Below, one piece after another: positions 58,946 through 64,000 of a stretch of DNA of 64,000 nt; position 1 is the first letter of the stretch; every line of letters begins with the position of its first letter. The position numbers and the translations under genes were made by a program. The stretch covers positions 63,235-127,234 of the forward strand of contig MU129088.1 in assembly GCA_014904985.1 (NCBI GenBank), written 5' to 3'. The stretch comes from Hydnum rufescens UP504. Its lineage: Eukaryota; Basidiomycota; Agaricomycetes; Cantharellales; Hydnaceae. A model generated the notes under the pieces. The model saw only the letters and a list, made by a program, of their open reading frames with translations, ran no database searches and had not been told where the DNA came from.

Positions 58946-60631
58946 GTTGTTCTCTGTGATCACTGTGCGTTGTTCTCCTTTGTCATTTCTCATTGCTCTC
59001 CATCACTTTCCATCACTCTTCATCAGCCCCCATCCTCTGTCGTTATTCAACCTTTCTTTTTTTTTTTTTGCGGTCCTATAATTTTTGTAACCCTCTTTAA
59101 TGTGCATATTATCAGCATGTGTGCCATTCGGCCTAAGCTGAGAACCCCTGGCAGAGAGTGCCATGGATTCAGAGGTCTATATGAGGTCCTAGAAGCCCAC
59201 CACCTATGACATGCATGTCATTGCTACTAGCACAATGAGGGGCTACACTCAGAATCAACTGCACCTGAGGGACTTTGGGTCTCAAGGAGAGTTCTCACCT
59301 GCCAGTGCCGATGTGGTGGTGGGTGAAAACCCCAAGACCTTGCATCAACCTCTGACATGGGCTGACCAGAAAGGGAATACTGAGCCTGCACTGCCCACTC
59401 CTCTGGAAAATCCATATATGGGTGTCAAAGATTATGATACATGGTCCAATCAGTGCAAGAATGGTAAGCCAACATTGTGGACCTTGCCTAGGTAATCAGG
59501 CAAATTTTCTCATATCTCAATGTAGAGTTCCTTAAAGACATGGATGAATACAAAGTAGACCCTACAACAAAGCCATTTCCAGTTGTGAAATGAGTGGAAT
59601 GGGCAACATTATTCACGAACAGTCGCCGGCCATTCCAATACACTGAGCAGTGTCCTTCCGAATGCAAGCCTGATATCTATACCTGGGATCATGCATCTAT
59701 TGCTTGCCACTGGGATAAATACGGTGCCCCTCATTTCTATTCGACCAATTATATGAGACTCCCCACAATGTATTCGAATGCAGATGCCCTACATTGGTTA
59801 CATCTCACATCGTATCGATGATCCCCCTCTCCCAGCTTCACTCAATATGATCTCGTCCTCTGATGGTGTCAAACTCACCAATGCGTACTGTAAACAACTG
59901 GAGGATTTTGTTCTGAGGAACCATGAATGGTACAGGCAATGGTGTCTCGCAGCCTTGAACTTGGGAATCCAGGTTTCTCTTGCCACTCTCGTCATGCCAG
60001 TGAAACCCCAGTCACTTGGCAAGTCCCCATTTTTGGTCCATCTCTTGTCACAGTCGATGCCGGATGAGCTTGCAATGACTCAACTGGCAAGTGATTATCT
60101 GCACTGTGCATACGAAATATGGTGCTTTTGCCCAGATGACCATGCACTGGTGTATCAACCACATTTCCATGGTCGGTAAAACAGACCATCCTCATTTTGG
60201 TGTTGATGATAATCTAATCGGGGCATTGTATCTCCATTTGAACCCAGGAGTCTGGCTTGATGATCTCCAAGCACATGGGGTGCCATTGTGGGGCCTTTGG
60301 TTTGATGATGCAGGGATCAATATTAAGAGTATGCAGCATTTGACTGGGAAGGAAATTTCCCAAGAAGAGCTCAATCCGATTCTGAAGGAGAAAGGCAACA
60401 ATGTTCACTATCACACAGTTTCAGAGCAGCTCATTGTAGAGTCTGATTGCCAAGTCCCTGGTTCATTGTGCCAAGGTCCTATCCTGGGGTACCACCTCAC
60501 AAAGCCCTGGAAGACATCGATTCTCAATGCACTCTTTCTTCAGTATCAGCCATGGCCTCCTGAAGAAATGTGTCAGTCTCTTTGAAACATTGTTGGGGAT
60601 GGACCATTCTTGCCCCCTTCTCATTATGCAT

Positions 60632-62271
60632 TGTGGAAGATAAAAACATCCAGTATCAGAAAATGCGAATACCCATTGATCCCAGCCATTGGAATAATCA
60701 TGTGACCTATTACGAAATTAATTACGGCTATGCATGAAAACAGAGTTCGTTCGATTACTCCATCAGTTTTGATCGAAGAGGTACTCCCATATAACTCTCG
60801 GAAGGCCACGATTTACACCTTTCGAATGGTACCAAACACAAGTCGAACGGACCAGAAATGCACTCTCTAGACCAATATTACTGTCAAAATCCGGGATTTC
60901 CAGTAAAAAACAAATTTCTCTGTCAGTTCGCATTCAATCCTCTCGGAACAACCGCGCCTGGAAAGATATAAAAAATCCACATCCAACGGTACTGAGTGTG
61001 CAAAGAACAGATCAAAACTGAACTCTGCAAAATGATATTACTATCAGAATCAACACCCATCAGTAAAAAACAAATTTCTCTGTCAGTTTACACTGGATCT
61101 GCTCAGAACCACCGCGCCCAGAAAGCTGTTAAAAATCCGCATCAAATGATACCAAGAATGTCTATTACGGATGCAAACTGTTTCTGCATCGAATCCCATC
61201 CCATGCACTTGTCCCCATTATCAACCAGCAACAAAAACATCTTAACCACTGGACTACAAACAAATTAATCTCCAAGAACTTGGAAATATCCTTTTGATTT
61301 CATCTCCCATTGCCACAAATAACTTCTAGAACCTCACAGATAAGAAAGATAATGCCTCCTTGACTACCCTTTTGTTCTGTTTATGAATGACTCACCTTCC
61401 TTGCAACCACTTTATGAAAGATAACACCTTCTTAGCAACCCTTTTGTTCTGTTTATGAATGACTCACCTTCCTTGACAACCCTTTATGAATGACTCACCT
61501 ATCATGCAACCACCTTATGAATGACTCACCCTCCTTGACAACCCTTTATGAATGACTCACCTATCATGCAACCACCTTATGAATGACTCACCCTCCTTGA
61601 CAACCCTATTGTTCTCACATATGACTCACCTAGGAGTGAGTCATATTCTTTAAACACAGCCACCTTCAGAAAGGTATAAAAGCTGGTAGATTTTCCTGTA
61701 TCCCCCCATCTCCTCACTACTGGAATATACTACTGTCTACAAAATCTGCTTGCATCTGAAGAGAGTACTGATCTAAAGCCATCTGGAGCTAAGTCATATA
61801 CAAGATTGAAGTCACTGGAAGCCCTCTACATGAAATACTAAGCCAAGGATAGTTGCAGGACCTAAGGTTAGAGTTGCTGGACATCCAAGGAAAGGTGAGT
61901 AATAACAAAGTCAAGTCAGAAGAAGAAAGAAATACATTGACACACTGAATCAAGCTTAAACTAGTCCAGAACCCTCTTTAGAATCCGCATTTTGACCAGG
62001 AGGACACAAATAGGTACACAAATAGCAGTAAACAGTTCAATACAACACATATAAGCCTTTCACAAGCATCCCATGATATATCATTGACTATAGCTAGTCC
62101 ATACCATCACCTTACCATCACTGAATACCATACACAACTTGTTAGAGAGTGATCAACCATCAGAGCGAACCAGCCCATTGAATAAAAACAGAAATACAGT
62201 CTCCCATCTACACACTGGCTGAACCAGAGTTTGATTTGACAGTCATCAGAGCTCCCAATCCTTCTTCTATA
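60632..62271 (+). mobile_element. 1640-bp repeat, right copy, with 4-bp target duplication
   Basis: TGTGGAAGATAAAAACATCC to CCTTCTTCTATA, flanked by GCAT on both sides (60,628-60,631; 62,272-62,275). Inverse orientation to 56,154-57,840 and similar over its whole length. A 40-60 bp tandem repeat with TATGAATGACTCACCTTCC (61,385-61,640) is private to this copy. Confidence 0.9.
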
Positions 62272-62919
62272 GCATCATCTTCAGCTGCCCACTTTTCAGA
62301 GGGAGTCACCTGTGACATGGATGAGGCGCTGGAAGCCAAACCCTGGTTCGGTCCCGATAACGATGAAGAGGAGGCTGCTCAAGAAGAGGAAGATGCCTTG
62401 GATCGATCTATTCAACCAAGGCGAGGCGAGTCGAATGAGGACTTTGAAGCACAGTGCAAGGTTGAAATCATCAAGTTCAAGAAGCGGAAGCAGGCAGCAC
62501 AGGCAAAGATGGATGTTGCTTGGAAAGAGGCTAACGAGTTGATGCAGTGAGCCTTGAAGGGTGACAAGTCAGCTCTGGCTGATGTCAAGAGTCGTCTGAA
62601 GGGGGCTAGCAGAAAGAAGAAGGGCAAACCTAGCGATTTCGATGCATGCATTCTGGAGGGGTGGAGGGATCCCAACAGCAAGAGTGCAGCCAGGAATGCT
62701 GCCAAATGTTGCAAGCAGCTCAGATTGGACAAGGATAGTGGCTCCATGTCAGCAGGCTCTTCAGGCTCTCAACTCCCCGGCATCATGGGTACTCATGCAG
62801 GTTCCCTGCATGTCAATTCCCTGCCTCCAGAACACAATATTGTCATTGGTATCGTGGGCACAATCGAGGCATCTGTGCCAGCCAGATGGATGGAGGCCTC
62901 TCCTACTGAGGCCACATCT

Positions 62920-63420
62920 TCCACTCCTGCTTCTACTGAGGTCACACCCTCTACTCCTGCTCCTACTGGGGTTGCACCCTCTGCTCCTGTTTCTACTGAG
63001 GCAATGCCCTCTGCTCCTGTTTCTACTGAGGCAATGCCCTCTACTCCTGTTCCTACTGGGGTCACACTGTCTGCCCCTGTTTCTACTGAGGAGATGCCCT
63101 CTGCTCCTGCTCCTACTGGGGTCATGCCCTCTGCTCCTGTTTCCACTGAGGTCACACCCTCTACTCCTCCCACTGGGGCCATGCCCTCTACCCCTGTTTC
63201 TACTGAGGCCACTCCCTCTGCTCCAGCTCCTACTGGGGCCACGCCCTCTGCTGCTCCTCTGCCCTCTGCTCCTGTTTCCACTGAGGTCATGCCCTCTACT
63301 CCTCCCACTGGGGCCATGCCCTCTACCCCTGTTTCTACTGAGGCCACTCCCTCTGCTCCAGCTCCTACTGGGGCCACGCCCTCTGCTGCTCCTCCCATTG
63401 AGGCCATGGCCTCCATTTCT
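62920..63420 (+). repeat. Coding repeat, Pro/Ser/Thr-rich
   Basis: 24-nt-based units encode APVSTEAMPS/APTGVTPS; a 120-nt block is duplicated (63,160-63,270 and 63,290-63,390). It forms a disordered tail of the large gene. Confidence 0.9.
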
Positions 63421-63729
63421 ACTCCTACTGAGACCCCGCCTATCGAGCTTGTACCCTCACATACTAAGTCGGTAATGGTGGAGGCTGAGCCAGCAGGAGT
63501 TAGTGTCCCTACTTTTCCTGCCCAGAACATGACACCAGAGGTCATACCTGCTGAAACCACACCCCCTGCCTACCTGGCAAAGTCTGGAACTGTAACTCCT
63601 GAGCATTCAGAGTCACTGCATAATCCACAGGCCTTAGTGACAGATGAGTCGGGTTTTGAGAGTGGCAGAAGGTCTCCCACATACTCAGAATCAGCCCATG
63701 CTGTAAATATTTTGCAAAAAATGTGGTAA

Positions 63730-64000
63730 CTTACCTTGGAAGGGTTGCATCAATACCCGGTAACTTTGTTGCAACAAGTTACAGTAACCCCATTTCATTA
63801 AACCTTTTGCATCCAGGCTATTATTATTATTCCAGTTAAATAATATATATTTTATAATATTAATATCCCTAAATGCAGTAATTAGATAGCCCAATAAGGA
63901 AGGATGCATTAGATAATATCCCATAATAACCTTGGATAATATCCAGTTACATAATACACTGATTCCTATTGAAAAAAAAGCCTAAATGCGGAAATTAAAT
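63730..64000. other. AT-rich 3' flank, no gene
   Basis: Contains TAATATATATTTTATAATAT and repeated GATAATATCC words. Nothing else is supported. Confidence 0.5.

Larger units (their letters stand above)
55467..63729 (+). pseudogene. Large multi-exon gene of unknown family, copy 2, carrying three insertions
   Basis: First part: exons 55,467-55,718, 55,774-55,939 and from 55,992, with 55- and 52-nt introns, in phase. They read TIWWHDK|HSGYMLETECND and EADAISA|SFNKAPAMFC. At 56,154 the repeat 56,154-57,840 interrupts it; removal gives DHPFLLHKWYVMPSS in frame, followed by a Ser/Ala-rich run and DIMMEDGGN...DVMMQDG. The solo LTR 58,317-58,945 follows. Then NPYMGVKDYDTWSNQCK, PVVK*VEWATLFTNSRRPFQ, YGAPHFYSTNYMRLPTMYSN, DGVKLTNAYCKQLEDFVLRN, FGVDDNLIGALYLHLNPGVW and VGDGPFLPPSHYA. 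The second repeat (60,632-62,271) interrupts here, and its removal restores HYA-SSSAAHFSEGV. An acidic/charged helical part and a Pro/Ser/Thr repeat tail end at TAA-type stop 63,727. Stops at 58,009, 59,591, 60,583 and 62,548 are all TGA; at least two frameshifts occur (about 59,820 and 60,000-60,180). Function unknown. Confidence 0.72.

Noticed and set aside
59211..60585. TET/JBP dioxygenase as KDZ cargo
   Set aside because: I looked for the iron- and oxoglutarate-binding H-x-D and downstream His/Arg pattern in a dioxygenase context and saw no convincing arrangement.
56150..62275. A single DNA transposon with 1.6-kb terminal inverted repeats
   Set aside because: Each arm has its own 4-bp target duplication with different sequence (CTGC and GCAT), and removing each arm separately restores a reading frame; they are two independent insertions in opposite orientation.
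62793..63560. Minus-strand Gly/Val/Glu-rich protein and plus-strand Leu-rich protein over the Pro/Ser/Thr repeat
   Set aside because: Antisense and shifted frames of a 24-nt coding repeat; the plus frame from 62,554 continues the conserved charged domain.

Overview
The window looks like nuclear DNA of a mushroom-forming basidiomycete (Agaricomycetes). Genes are split by 50-160 nt introns with GTRNGT donors and CTRAC-like branch sites. The families I recognise are typical of that group: AMT/MEP ammonium transporter, DUF6534 membrane proteins, MYND finger, Ty1/Copia elements and a KDZ (Kyakuja-Dileera-Zisupton) transposase. No bacterial operon structure, rRNA, CRISPR or canonical tRNA gene was seen.

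Layout. (1) 1-24.7 kb is a CpG-containing gene compartment. It holds an ammonium transporter gene (3938-5501, one single-base frameshift), a decayed second transporter copy (19682-20502) and three tandem paralogues of a DUF6534 seven-helix membrane protein (7889-9926, 14317-16372, 22117-24178). Each paralogue sits in a duplicated 6-8 kb module with conserved but unrecognised flanks. A 429-bp MITE with a 9-bp target duplication and a CpG-rich solo Copia LTR lie between the modules. (2) 24.7-35.5 kb is a nest of retrotransposons. A Copia fragment (copy 1) is split by a full-length Copia (copy 2, 25448-32707) and by a 1618-bp short LTR element. Copy 2 has one LTR split by a further block holding a minisatellite, a hairpin MITE, C-rich DNA and a tRNA-like head. 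(3) 35.5-38.9 kb is an element with inverted ends whose interior is two opposing arrays of 300-bp units. (4) 38.9-64 kb holds large decayed genes of transposon-like, repetitive character: two copies of one large unknown gene (38.9-40.7 kb and 55.5-63.7 kb), a KDZ transposase (46.7-49.65 kb, minus) and a downstream minus-strand gene (46.1-42.1 kb). These are broken by solo LTRs, MITEs and a 1.64-1.69-kb repeat inserted twice.

How it fits together. From about 24.7 kb to the end CpG is scarce, and almost every internal stop that I checked is a TGA where the frame continues, as expected if CGA arginine codons decayed through cytosine methylation. Several insertions can be removed at their target duplications, after which the interrupted frame continues exactly. 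The 55.5-63.7 kb locus is therefore one ancestral multi-exon gene carrying three insertions. The left 24.7 kb looks like expressed host genes; the rest looks like a silenced, transposon-rich compartment.
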